Of a stretch of 64,000 nt of DNA, positions 1 to 11,004 are shown piece by piece. The number at the start of each line of letters is the position of its first letter. Positions within the stretch are counted from its first letter, which is position 1. Source of the stretch: Ailurus styani (Eukaryota; Chordata; Mammalia; Carnivora; Ailuridae); the NCBI GenBank assembly GCA_002007465.1, contig LNAC01001227.1, positions 248 to 64,247 of the forward strand, in the 5' to 3' direction. The position numbers were made by a program, and so were the translations under genes. Below the pieces are notes generated by a model. That model was not told where the DNA came from. It did not search any database and worked only from the letters and a program-made list of their open reading frames with translations.

Positions 1-178
1 GTTAAAGCCTCTGCCTTCGGCTCAGGGCATGATCTCAGGGTCCTGGGATCGAGGCCCGCATCGGGCTCTCTGCTCGGTGGGGAGCCTGCTTCCTCCTCTC
101 TCTCTGCCTGCCTCTCTGCCTACTTGTAATCCCTCTCTGTCAAATAAATAAATAAAATCTTTTAAAAAAATAAAAAAT
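1..178 (+). mobile_element. CAN-SINE, head cut by window edge
   Basis: Starts inside the tRNA-like head (GTTAAAGCCTCTGCC), then CCTCTCTGCCTACTTGTAATC and the AAATAAATAAATAAAATC tail. Confidence 0.95.
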
Positions 179-799
179 GCTGTTATGACCTCAGTTGGTA
201 TACTCGGGAGTGAATGAAAGTCCTGACCCAAGTCCTTCTCACAAAAGGCCTAATGGGATGGGTTTTTTTTTTTCCAACATTCAGCTTTTCCTAATACAAT
301 TAGTTATTATTATGAAAACCTTCACCTCTGTTCAGTTCCCCAGACTGGAACCTTAGTTCCCAACTCCTCCTCACTCCTACATCCCATCAGTTACTAAATT
401 GTAACTGAACCTTTCTTGTTCATTGTTTAAAATAATTTGTTATATAACATTCAATACAAAGAACACATTTAACATGTAATTTACAAAGCACAGTAATGAA
501 ATTCATTCCCTTCAATGGTCACAATCAGAACGTTATCAGTAACATTGAAACTGTGCTTCTGGTCTGTTTTCTCTCCTTGACTTTTCTTCAGAAGTAACCA
601 CTATCCCTTCTACAAAAATACTTCTTATCACATACGCATCCTTCCCTAAACAATAGTGCATTTATTTTGGAGTTTTCTAAAAATGGTTTTTATTCTGTTG
701 AAGTTTCCTGGGATCTGCTTTTATTCATTTAACATTGTATATCAGATTCATTTGTATTTCAATATAACAGCTGCAGTTTACAAGTATACCACAGATTAT
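179..799. other. no gene seen; AT-rich, possibly old L1
   Basis: No coding signature or clear repeat boundary. The right part grades into old L1 sequence. Confidence 0.4.
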
Positions 800-1819
800 T
801 TCATTCTTCTGTTGGTTAACACTTTGGTTGTTTCTACTTTTGGCTATAATGAGCAAATCATTGCTTAAGTATTCTTATAGCTGTCTCCTCGTGCACATAT
901 GCCAGTGATTTTGGGTATGTGCCAAGAAGTAGAATTGTGAGTGTTTAATTTACAAGGTAATGCTGAATTGTTTCAAAAGTGAGTGTGCCAATTTCCATTC
1001 CATCATATACACCTGTCAGTGTGTCTAAGAATTCCTGTTGATCTACATCATTCCCACACTTTGGATTGTTGGATTCCAACTTGTTCTCTAACTTGGTGTT
1101 GTTAGACATTAATTTTTACATTACAGTGACTTCAAAATAGTATTGCATTGTGATTTTTAATTTGTATTTCTCTGATTAATAAAAAGAGATTGCACATCCT
1201 TCCATGTTTACTGGCCATTCGTATTTCCCATTCTGTGAATCGCCCAATTAATGTTTATTGTACATTTTCCCATGGCTGTCTTTTTATTTCTGATTTTAAA
1301 GAAGATATTCTGGAGACTAACCCATATGTATTACAAAAAAACTTCTCACAGGTTGTAGCTTGTCTTTTCACTAACATTCTGGTATCTTTGATTAGCAGAA
1401 GTTCTTAACTTTAATGTAGTTGAATTTCTCATTCTTTTAGAAAAATGAGTAGTGCTTTCTGTGTGTAAATAACAAGGTCTACAAATATCCTATATAGTAT
1501 TCTGTAAATGCTAATGCTTTGATTGTCACGTTTGAAACTTTAACCCTCTCAAACTGATTTTTTTACATATTGTGTGAGGTAAAGACCCAATTAATTTTTT
1601 TCCTATTTGGATAATTAATTACTCCAGCACTCCAGAACCTACATTGAGCAACTTCTTTTTTCTAGTGATTTACAATACTTCCCCTAGTCATCTCTTCAGA
1701 GCCCATGTACATGTGGATCTATTTCCGCCTTTCTATTCAGTTTCATTTATCTTTTCATTTATCCCTATGCCAAGACTGCTTGCCTTCATTAACCAACTTT
1801 GTCATAGTCTTTGTTTATT

Positions 1820-2024
1820 TTATTTTTTTTAAAGATTTTATTTATTTATTTGACACAGAGAGAGAGATTACAAATAGCCAGAGAGGCAGGCAGAGAGACA
1901 GGGAGAGGAGGAAGCAGGCTCCCCGCTGAGCAGAGAGCCTGATGTGGGCCTCGATCCCAGGACGCTGAGATCATGACCTGAGCCGAAAGCAGAGGCTTTA
2001 ACCCACTGAGCCACCCAGGCGCCC
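1820..2024 (-). mobile_element. CAN-SINE, first of a tandem pair
   Basis: T-rich tail with TTTAAAGATTTTATTTATTTATTTGACACAG, head end CACCCAGGCGCCC. It abuts the next SINE through TGTTTC. Confidence 0.95.
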
Positions 2025-2027
2025 TGT

Positions 2028-2223
2028 TTCTTTTTTTAATAAAGATTTTTATTTATTTATTTGACACAGAGAGAGATCACAAGTAGGCAGATGGGGAGGC
2101 AGAGAGAGAGGGGGAAGCAGGCTTCCTGCTGAGCAGAGAGCCCGATGCGGGCCTCGATCCCAGGACCCTGGGATCATGACCTGAGCCGAAGGCAGAGGCT
2201 TTAACCCACTGAGCCACCCAGGC
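2028..2223 (-). mobile_element. CAN-SINE, second of a tandem pair
   Basis: Same orientation as its neighbour, head end CCACCCAGGC. The outer flanks of the pair share TCATAGTCTTT (1,802-1,812 and 2,225-2,235). Confidence 0.94.
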
Positions 2224-2312
2224 TCATAGTCTTTATTTCTTTCAGAGAAAGTCTCTTCTCTCAGTTTATTCATTTTAAAAGTTTTTTAAACACAAATTCT
2301 TGAGACTTTGCT

Positions 2313-2395
2313 TATATATATAATATATATATTTATTTTACATTATTTATATATTATATATTATATGTATATTTATTATATAATGTATATATGAA
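2313..2395. repeat. AT microsatellite
   Basis: Imperfect TA/TTA-rich tract (TATATATAATATATATATTT and similar). Confidence 0.85.
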
Positions 2396-2898
2396 GAGTT
2401 TATACACTTCCACAAAAAAGCCTATTGAGATTTTAACTGGGATTGCATTTAATTTGTAGATCAATTTTGGGAGAGCTGCCATCTTTATGATGATTCTTTT
2501 GTGAAACTTACAGAACTAAAACTTTCAGTTTTACCTAGATCTTTGTTATTATTTTAATGTAAAGTTTTAGAATTGTTAGATTTGTTTCTAGGTACTTGTG
2601 ATTATTTTGGCTATTGTTTTTGTCTTTATTAAATTATGTGTTAAAATTGTTTATTTCTGGTGTATGAAAATGCAGTGGATTTTTTTGTATATGAACTTAT
2701 ATCCAGTTGTCAAATTCTCTTATGAAATCAGTAGGTTTAATTAATCTGATAGTATATTCTTTTAGATCATAGACAATCATATCATGTAAAATCAATGACC
2801 TTTTTATTTCTTCCTCTTCAATCCACATAATTACTTTCTTATCATACTGTACTACCTAGAGTCTCCAGTAGAATATTAAATAAAAGAGTTTGTTCTTG

Positions 2899-3002
2899 GG
2901 GCACCTGGCTGGCTCAGTCAGTAGACCATGTGACTCTTGATTTTGGGGTTGTAAGTTCAAGCCCCCCATTGGGTTAGAGATTACTTAAAAATAAAATCTT
3001 AA
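2899..3002 (+). mobile_element. CAN-SINE, short form
   Basis: GGGGCACCTGGCTGGCTCAGTCAG head, GGGGTTGTAAGTTCAAGCC, AAAATAAAATCTTA tail; no CT tract. Confidence 0.9.
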
Positions 3003-3216
3003 AGGGGGGACTGGGTGGCTCTGTCAGTTAAGTGTCTGCCTTCAGCTCAGGTCATGATCCTGGGGTCCTGGGATTGAGCGCTGAGTCCACCTGGGTCCCT
3101 GCTCAGCAGGGAGTCTGCTTCTCCCTCTCCCTCTGCCCTGCCTCCACTGGCCCTCCTTCACTGCTTGTGCACCCTCTTTCTCTCACTCAAATAAGTATAC
3201 AAAATCTTAAAAAAAG
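3003..3216 (+). mobile_element. CAN-SINE
   Basis: Head GACTGGGTGGCTCTGTCAG, CT-rich middle, AAATAAGTATACAAAATC tail. Directly follows the previous SINE. Confidence 0.92.
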
Positions 3217-3429
3217 TCTTGGGAGAATAGTCTGGTGGGACAATCCTTCATCCCCTCATCAGTGCCTGCAACCTTTGCTCCCTCACCTACTCCTGTGGTC
3301 AGCAGGGGTCTGAATGACCTGTTTAAACTCTCCCTGGGAATAGGCATGGCACCTGGAGTATATGTGGCTCCTAAGGCTGTCTTGCTGCCTGCAGGAAAAG
3401 CTAAAGGCTTGGAGATTTCTGGGAACCCA

Positions 3430-3770
3430 ACTTTCGTATCAAGATGGATGGGACTGGAGGAGATGACGCCGAGTGAAATAAGTCAGGTGGAGAAAGTCAA
3501 TTATCATACGGTTTCACTTGTGGAACATAAGGAATAAAATGGAGGACATTAGGAGAAAGAAAGGAAAAGTGAATTGGGGTAAATTGGAGGGAGAGAGGAG
3601 CCATGAGAGACTGTGGATTCTGAGAAACAAACAGGGTTATGGAGGGGAAGCGGGCTGGGGGGCTGGGTGAGCCTGGTGGTGGGTATTGAGGAGGGCACGT
3701 ATTGCACGGAGCACTGTGTGTGGTGCATAAACAATGACTCTTAGAACACTGAAAATAAAAAAAAATAAAC
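3430..3770 (+). mobile_element. LINE-1 3' end fragment
   Basis: Starts with ORF2-tail-like ATGGATGGGACTGGAGGAGATGACGCCGAGTGAAATAAGTCA, then a 3'UTR with GAGAGACTGTGGATTCTGAGAAACAAACAGGG and a poly(A) near 3,755. Confidence 0.82.
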
Positions 3771-4087
3771 AGTATGCTGTGATTTTTTTGGTAAAGACAA
3801 TTTCAGTTTACAGAGGCTTCCTCGTTTGCTGAGAGATTTTTTTTTAAATTGTGAATGTTACATTTAAAAAACATGAATAGGTATCAAATTTAATGACTTT
3901 AGGAATCTTTAAATAAATATAGACTCTTAGCTAATTATTACCATATTGTATTATTCCAAAGTTCTAAAGTCATTTTGGGATTTTAGGAATTATATCGAAA
4001 CTAGCTTCAATGAACAATATAATTACTGTCAATCTGAATTTATCAGAGAAATGTGGCAACTTAAAATTGTACTCAGATTGTGGATGT

Positions 4088-4295
4088 CGGGGCTCCTGGG
4101 AGGCTCAGTGGGTTAAAGCCTCTGCCCTCAGCTCAGGTCATGATCCCAGGGTCCTGGGTTCGAGCCCCACATTGCATTGGGGGGGGTCCCTGCTCAGCGG
4201 GGAGCCTGTTTCCTCCTCTCTCTCTGCCTGCCTCTCTGCCTATTTGTGATCTCTCTCTCTCTGTCAAATAAATAATTAAAAATCTTTAAAAAAAA
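4088..4295 (+). mobile_element. CAN-SINE
   Basis: Typical full element. Target duplication AGATTGTGGATGT at 4,075-4,087 and 4,296-4,308. Confidence 0.96.
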
Positions 4296-4308
4296 AGATT
4301 GTGGATGT

Positions 4309-5400
4309 AAGGTAACTTTGCAGTCTATATAATTTGTACGAATGACTAAGATTAAGAAAACCCTTTATTAAAGATATTATCTCAATTATTAAATTTAAAT
4401 ATTAATTACATAAAATTATTCAAACAACCATTTACATATATACGTTTACATGCTGTTAAATAATGTCAAAGGTAACAACTTAATCTCTAAAACAAGTGTA
4501 CGTAATTCAGTAGGTTTCATTTAATCTAGCCTTTTAGAAAGAAAAATCCAAAGTCTTACATAAACTCAAATGCCACATTTGCTGTTTTATTTTATACTGT
4601 GGGAAAAATTGGATGAACATGTATAGAAATCTTGTATATCTGAAATTCACATACCAGTTTCTTTAATCCAAGGGAACTTGTATTAAAATTTAATTCCCAT
4701 ATTTATTTTTGCCATCATAACTTCTATTTTTGGGTTTTTAAGATCTTAGGATCCCAACAAGAAAGTTTTCAATAAAATATCTTTCAATTTTTACTAATAC
4801 ATTTGAAAGGAGTTTAGCCCTGGAATCTCCAAAGTTTCTTCTGGCTGGTTTTATTCAAATTACCTATTTATTTTCTACAAACATGTACAGCAGACACTCC
4901 TTCTGAATCAAAGGTTGGGGTTCCCTTGGGATCCTGAAGTCATCTTGGGTTCTTTACTCAACATCTTTCAGTTTTCTCGGACACACATATAGGAAAGCAA
5001 ATCTTTACTTGTTGTTTGGTCATGCAGATATTCACAATAGGTTTGTATTTCAAAGAAAGGAAAAGAAAAGAAATAATAGAATCGGGGGAAAACCCCATCC
5101 CCAATCTCAGAATAGAACACATAAAACAGCTTGTTCTAGGATTTCCGGCAAACAATACATTTATTCTATCTTCTAAGGCAGTTGGTCCCTTGTCTTGATG
5201 AAGGGCTGGAACTGGGGCCCTATCTTCTTCTTCTCTAATTGCTACCCTAGCAAAAGTTTTCTGGTAGCCTGGGAACTCTTATCCACTGATCCCTGCTGAA
5301 TGGCTTAATCTCAAGTGTCACAAAGAAAGAAACTGTTTGTCTCCAGTTGGGTTAATATCTATCTAAATCGATAAAATTTTCAAATAATTGCCAAAATTTC
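4309..5400. other. no gene or recognised repeat
   Basis: AT-rich non-repetitive sequence by eye. It contains 5,071-5,150, the source of the block duplicated at 10,857. Confidence 0.5.
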
Positions 5401-5419
5401 CAAGAGGACAGAGTTTAAA

Positions 5420-5601
5420 GGTTTATTTATTTATTAGAGAAGGGGGAGGAGCAGGCAGAGACAGAAAGGGAGAACGAATCTCCAGCAGACTCCCCACTGA
5501 GTATGGAGCCTGTTGCAGGACAGGATCTCATGACCCTGAGACCATGACCTGAAGGAAACCAAGAATCAGATGCTTAACCAACTGAGCCACCCAGGTGCCC
5601 C
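5420..5601 (-). mobile_element. CAN-SINE (older)
   Basis: Minus orientation. Perfect target duplication CAAGAGGACAGAGTTTAAA at 5,401-5,419 and 5,602-5,620. Confidence 0.95.
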
Positions 5602-6182
5602 CAAGAGGACAGAGTTTAAATTACTTTTCCTTTAATTTGGACTACATAGGCCTTATCAGTTAAAAAAATTCCTGTGCTGACTCCACTAACAGCATCTGGC
5701 AGCCACTAGTATGCAGCAAAAACTACTACTACCACTATTACATATTGAAATTCTCTTACATTCTGCTGATTCTCAGCTCAAGTTACCCTAAGTTGTTTGG
5801 ATCATGTTAGCTGAAAGCACAAGTCATTCCCAAGATTCAAAGGGAGGTGAACTCACCCTGGAGTCCTCATTCTCTGCCCTTTACCTCTTTTTTTTAAAAT
5901 TTTTTTATTTTTTATTTTTTTATTTATTTTTATTCTTTGCCCAAGGGGTACAGGTCTGTGAATCATCAGGCTTACATCTTTCACAGCATTTACCAAGGCA
6001 CAAACCCTCCCCAATGTCCATAACCCATCCACCCTATCCCTACCCTCCCACCCCCCAGTAACCCTCAGTTTGTTTTGTGAGATCAGGAGTCTCTTATGGT
6101 TTGTGTCCTTCCCCATCCCATCTTGTTTCATTATTTTTCCCTCCCTACCCCCCACGACCCCCCACCCTGCCCCTCAAGTTCC

Positions 6183-9100
6183 TCATATCAGAGAGATCAT
6201 ATGATAATTGTCTTTCTCTGATTGACTTATTTCGCTCAGCATAATACCCTCCAGTTCCATCCATGTCGTTGCGAATGGCAAGATTTCGTTTCTTTTGATA
6301 GCTGCATAATATTCCATTGTATATATATACCACATCTTCTTTATCCATTCATCTGTTGATGGACATCTAGGTTCTTTCCATAGTTTGGCTATTGTGGACA
6401 TTGCTGCTATAAACATTCGGGTGCACGTGCCCCTGAGGAACACTACCTTTGTGTCTTTAGGATAAATACCCAGTAGTGCGATTGCTGGGTCGTAGGGTAG
6501 CTCCATTTTCAACTTTTTGAGGAATCTCCATACTGTTTTCCAGAGTGGCTGCACCAGTTTGCATTCCCACCAACAGTGTAGGAGGGTTCCCCTTTCTCCG
6601 CAACCTCGCCAACATCTGTCATTTCCTGACTTGTTGATTTTAGCCATTCTGACTGGTGTAAGGTGGTATCTCGCTGTGGTTTTAATTTGTATTTCTCTGA
6701 TGCCGAGTGATGTTGAGCACTTTCTCATGTGTCTGTTGGCCATTTGGATGTCTTCTTTGGAGAAATGTCTGTTCATGTCTTCTGCCCATTTCTTGACTGG
6801 GTTATTTGTTTTATGGGTGTTGAGTTTGAGAAGCTCTTTATAGATTTTGGATACTAGCCCTTTATCTGATATGTCATTTGCAAATATCTTCTCCCATTCT
6901 GTCAGTTGTCTTTTGGTTTTGTTGACTGTTTCCTTTGCTGTGCAAAAGCTTTTAATCTTGATGAAGTCCCAATAGTTCATTTTTGCCCTTGCTTCCCTTG
7001 CCTTTGGTGAGGTTCCTAGGAAGAAGTTGCTGCGGTTGAGGTCGAAGAGGTTGCTGCCTGTGTTCTCCTCGAGGATTTTGATGGATTCCTTTCTCACATT
7101 GAGGTCTTTTATCCATTTTGAGTCTATTTTTGTGTGTGGTGTCAGGAAATGATCCAGTTTCATTTTTCTGCATGTGGCTGACCAGTTTTCCCAACACCAT
7201 TTGTTGAAGAGACTGTCTTTTTCCCACTGGACATTCTTTCCTGCTTTGTCGAAGATTAGTTGACCATAGAGTTGAGGGTCCATTTTTGGGTTCTCTATTC
7301 TGTTCCACTGGTCTATGTGTCTGTTTTTGTGCCAGTACCATACTGTCTTGATGATGACGGCTTTGTAATAGAGCTTGAAATCTGGAATTGTGATGCCGCC
7401 AACTTTGCTTTTTTTTTTCAACATTCCTTTGGCTATTCGGGGTCTTTTCTGGTTCCATATAAATTTTAGGATTATTTGTTCCATTTCTTTGAAGTAAATT
7501 GCTGGTATTTTGATGGGGATTGCATTAAATGTGTAGATTGCTCTAGGTAGCATAGACATTTTCACAATATTTATTCTACCCATCCATGAGCATGGAATGT
7601 TTTTCCACTTCTTTGTGTCTTCCTCAATTTCTTTCATGAGTACTTTATAGTTTTCTGAATACAGATTCTTTGCCTCTTTGGTTAGGTTTATTCCTAGGTA
7701 TCTTATGGTTTTGGGTGCAATTGTAAATGGGATTGACTCTTTAATTTCTCTTTCTTCTGTTTTGTTGTTGGTATATAGAAATGCAACTGATTTCTGTGCA
7801 TTGATTTTATATCCTGACACTTGACTGAATTCCTGTATGAGTGCTAGCAGTTTTGGAGTGGAGTCCTTTGGGTTTTCCACATAAAGTATCATATCATCTG
7901 CAAAGAGTGAGAGTTTGACCTCTTCCTTGCCGATTTGGATGCCTTTTATTTCTTTTTGTTGTCTGATTGCTGAGGCTAGGACTTCTAGTACTATGTTGAA
8001 TAGCAGTGGTGATAGTGGACAGCCTTGCCGTGTTCCTGACTTTAGGGGAAAAGCTCTCAGTTTTTCTCCATTGAGAATGATATTCGCTGTGGGTTTTTCG
8101 TAGATGGCTTTGATGATATTGAGGTATGTACCCTCTATGCCTACACTATGAAGAGTTTTGATTAAGAAAGGGTGCTGTACTTTGTCAAATGCTTTTTCAG
8201 CATCTATTGAGAGGATCATATGGTTCTTGTTCTTTCTTTTATTAATGTCTTGTATCACATTGATTGATTTGCGAATGTTAAACCAACCTTGCATCCCAGG
8301 AATAAATCCCACTTGGTCGTGGTGAATAATCCTTTTTATGTGCTGCTGGATCCTATTGGCTAGTATTTTGTTGAGGATTTTTGCATCCGTATTCATCAAA
8401 GATATTGGTCTGTAATTCTCCTTCTTGATGGGGTCTTTGCCTGGTTTGGGGATCAAGGTAATGCTGGCCTCATAAAAGGAGTTTGGAAGTTTTCCTTCCA
8501 ATTCTATTTTTTGGAACAGTTTCAGGAGAATAGGTATTAATTCTTCTTTAAATGTTTGGTAGAATTCCCCTGGGAAGCCGTCTGGCCCTGGGCTCTTGTT
8601 CGTTGGGAGATTTTTGATGACTGCTTCAATCTCCTTACTGGTGATGGGTCTATTCAGGTCTTCAGTTTCTTCCTGGTTCAGTTTTGGTAGTTTATATTTC
8701 TCTAAGAATGCATCCATTTCTTCCAGATTGTCAAATTTGCTGGTGTAGAGTTGCTCATAATATGTTCTTAGAATTGTTTGTATTTCTTTGGTGTTGGTTG
8801 TGATCTCTCCTCTTTCATTCATGATTTTATTAATTTGAGTCCTTTCTCTTTTCTTTTGGATAAGTCTGGCCAGGGGTTTATCAATCTTATTAATTCTTTC
8901 AAAGAACCAGCTCCTAGTTTCATTGATTTGTTCCACTGTTCTTTTGGTTTCTATTTCATTGATTTCTGCTCTGATCTTTATGATTTCTCTTCTCCTGCTG
9001 GGTGTAGCCTTTCTTTGCTGTTCTTTCTCTAGCTTTTGTAGGTGTAGAGTTAGGTTGTGTACTTGAGACCTTTCTTGTTTCTTGAGAAAGGCTTGTATTG

Positions 9101-9997
9101 CTATATACTTTCCTCTTAGGACTGCTTTTGCTGTGTCCCAAAGATTTTGAACAGTTGTGTTTTCATTTTCATTTGTTTCCATGAATTTTTTTAATTCTTC
9201 TTTAATTTCCTGGTTGACCCATTCATTCTTGAGTAGGGTGTTCTTTAGCCTCCATGTATTTGAGTTCTTTCCAACTTTCCTCTTGTGGTTGAGTTCTAGT
9301 TTCAGAGCATTATGGTCTGAAAATATGCAGGGAATGATCCCAATCTTTTGGTACCTGTTGAGACCTGATTTGTGACCCAGAATATGGTCTATTCTGGAGA
9401 ATGTTCCATGTGCACTGGAGAAGAATGTGTATTCTGTTGTTTTGGGATGGAATGTTCTGAATATATCTGTGATGTCCAACTGGTCCAGGGTGTCATTTAA
9501 AGCCTTTATTTCCTTGTTGATCTTTTGCTTTGATGATCTGTCCATTTCAGTAAGGGGGGTGTTCAAGTCCCCTACTAATATTGTATTCTTGTCAATGTGT
9601 TTCTTTGATTTTGTTATTAATTGGTTTATATAATTGGCTGCTCCCATGTTAGGGGCATAGATATTTATGATTGTTAGATCTTCTTGTTGGACAGATCCTT
9701 TTAGTATGATATAGTGTCCTTCTTCATCTCTTATGATATTCTTTGCCTTAAAGTCTAGTTTATCTGATATAAGGATTGCCACTCCAGCTTTCTTTTGCTG
9801 TCCATTGGCATGGTAAATTGTTTTCCACCCCCTCACTTTAAATCTGGAGGTGTCTTTGTGTGTAAGATGAGTTTCTTGTAGACAGCATATCAATGGGTCT
9901 TGTTTTTTATCCATTCTGATACCCTGTGTCTTTTAGTTGGGGCATTTAGTCCATTTATATTCAGAGTAACTATTGAGAGATATACATTTGGAGCCAT
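6183..9997 (-). pseudogene. L1-A ORF2 (endonuclease / reverse transcriptase), one frameshift
   Basis: ORF2 encodes the protein that nicks target DNA and reverse-transcribes L1 RNA. The reading frame from ATG 9,997 gives the usual N-terminus ([21 protein letters not shown]). It is then broken at an A-run (T-run 9,903-9,908 on the + strand), which holds six rather than the seven A residues needed for EWIKKQDP. Downstream, 1,243 codons are open to the stop. Visible motifs are the endonuclease QETHL and SDHNALKLE, the reverse-transcriptase [10 protein letters not shown] catalytic box, and the C-terminal cysteine motif [18 protein letters not shown]. One base therefore separates this copy from an uninterrupted ORF2. 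A sequencing or assembly error in the homopolymer is a fair alternative. This is a retrotransposon protein, not a host gene. Confidence 0.93.
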
Positions 9998-10076
9998 TGT
10001 ATTGCCTGTAAGGTGACTGTTACTGTATATCGTGCTTCTTCCTTTCTGGTCTATGTTTCTTTAAGGTTCTCTTTGC

Positions 10077-11004
10077 TTAGAGGACCCCTTTCAATATTTC
10101 CTGTAGGGCTGGCTTGGTGTTTGCAAATTCCTTGAGTTTTTGTTTGTCCTGGAAGATTTTTATCTCTCGTTCTATTTTCAGTGAGAGCCTAGCTGGATAT
10201 AGTATTGTTGGCTGCATATTTTTCTCATTTAGTGCTTTGAATATATCATGCCAGCTCTTTCTGGCCTGCCAGGTCTCTGTGGATAGATCTTCTGTCATCC
10301 TAATATTTCTACCATTGTATGTTATAGACCACTTGTCCCAAGCTGCTTTCAGCATTTTCTCTTTGTCACTAAGACTTGTAAGTTTTACTATTAGATGACA
10401 GGGTGTGGACCTATTTTTATTGATTTTGAGGGGGGTTCTCTGTGCCTCCTGGATTTTGTTGCTTGTTGCCTTTGCCAGATTAGGGAAATTCTGTATTAAG
10501 ATCTGCTCCAATATACCTTCTGGCCCTCTCTCTTTCTCTTCCTCTTCTGGGATCCCAATTTTTCTAATATTGTTTTGTCTTACAGTATCACTTATCTCTC
10601 GAATTCTCCCCTCCTTGTCCAGTGGTTGTTTGCCTCTCTTTTCATCCTCTTCTTTATTCTCTGACATTGTGTCTTCTAAATCACTATTTCTGTCTTCTGG
10701 TTCATTTATCCTAGCAGTAAGAGCCTCCATTTTCAATTGCACCTCATTAATAGCTTTTTTGATTTCAGCTTGGTTAGATTTTAGTTCTTTTATTTCTCCA
10801 GAAAGGATTTTTATTTCTCTANNNNNNNNNNNNNNNNNNNNNNNNNNNNNNNNNNNAAATAATAGAATCGGGGGAAAACCCCATCCCCAATCTCAGAATA
10901 GAACACATAAAACAGCTTGTTCTAGGATTTCCGGCANCATGTCCCTAGCCATCATTACTGCCTCTTGTTCTTTTTCTTTGTGTTGATTTTTTCTGCCTTG
11001 TCAT
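10077..11004 (-). pseudogene. L1-A ORF1 (RNA-binding chaperone), interrupted by a gap
   Basis: From ATG 11,004 (MTRQKKSTQRKRT-like) to a stop near 10,077. The C-terminal 221 codons are open. They contain the coiled-coil to RNA-recognition region (NIRKIGIPEEEE) and the C-terminal domain (ARLSLKIEREIKIFQDKQKLKEF). In the N-terminal third, 35 N, an 80-base foreign block and one further N replace part of the coiled coil (10,822-10,937), so the true state of the ORF cannot be judged. Confidence 0.88.
10822..10937. other. assembly gap with misplaced 80-base block
   Basis: 35 N (10,822-10,856), then 80 bases (10,857-10,936) identical to 5,071-5,150, then a single N. L1 sequence resumes directly after. 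The block has no place in an L1 ORF1. Confidence 0.95.

Larger units (their letters stand above)
800..2870 (-). mobile_element. ancient LINE-1 ORF2 relic
   Basis: Diverged minus-strand L1 ORF2, recognisable at CATTGTGATTTTTAATTTGTATTTCTCTG (about 1,145) and GGGATTGCATTTAATTTGTAGATCAATTT (about 2,440). It is interrupted by two tandem SINEs at 1,820-2,223. Confidence 0.75.

Noticed and set aside
6183..9914. Longest open frame of the window (1,243 codons) as a host gene
   Set aside because: It is L1 ORF2, with endonuclease and FADD reverse-transcriptase motifs, inside a complete L1.
10405..10986. 193-codon plus-strand frame
   Set aside because: It reads antisense to L1 ORF1 and runs through N and the misplaced 80-base block.
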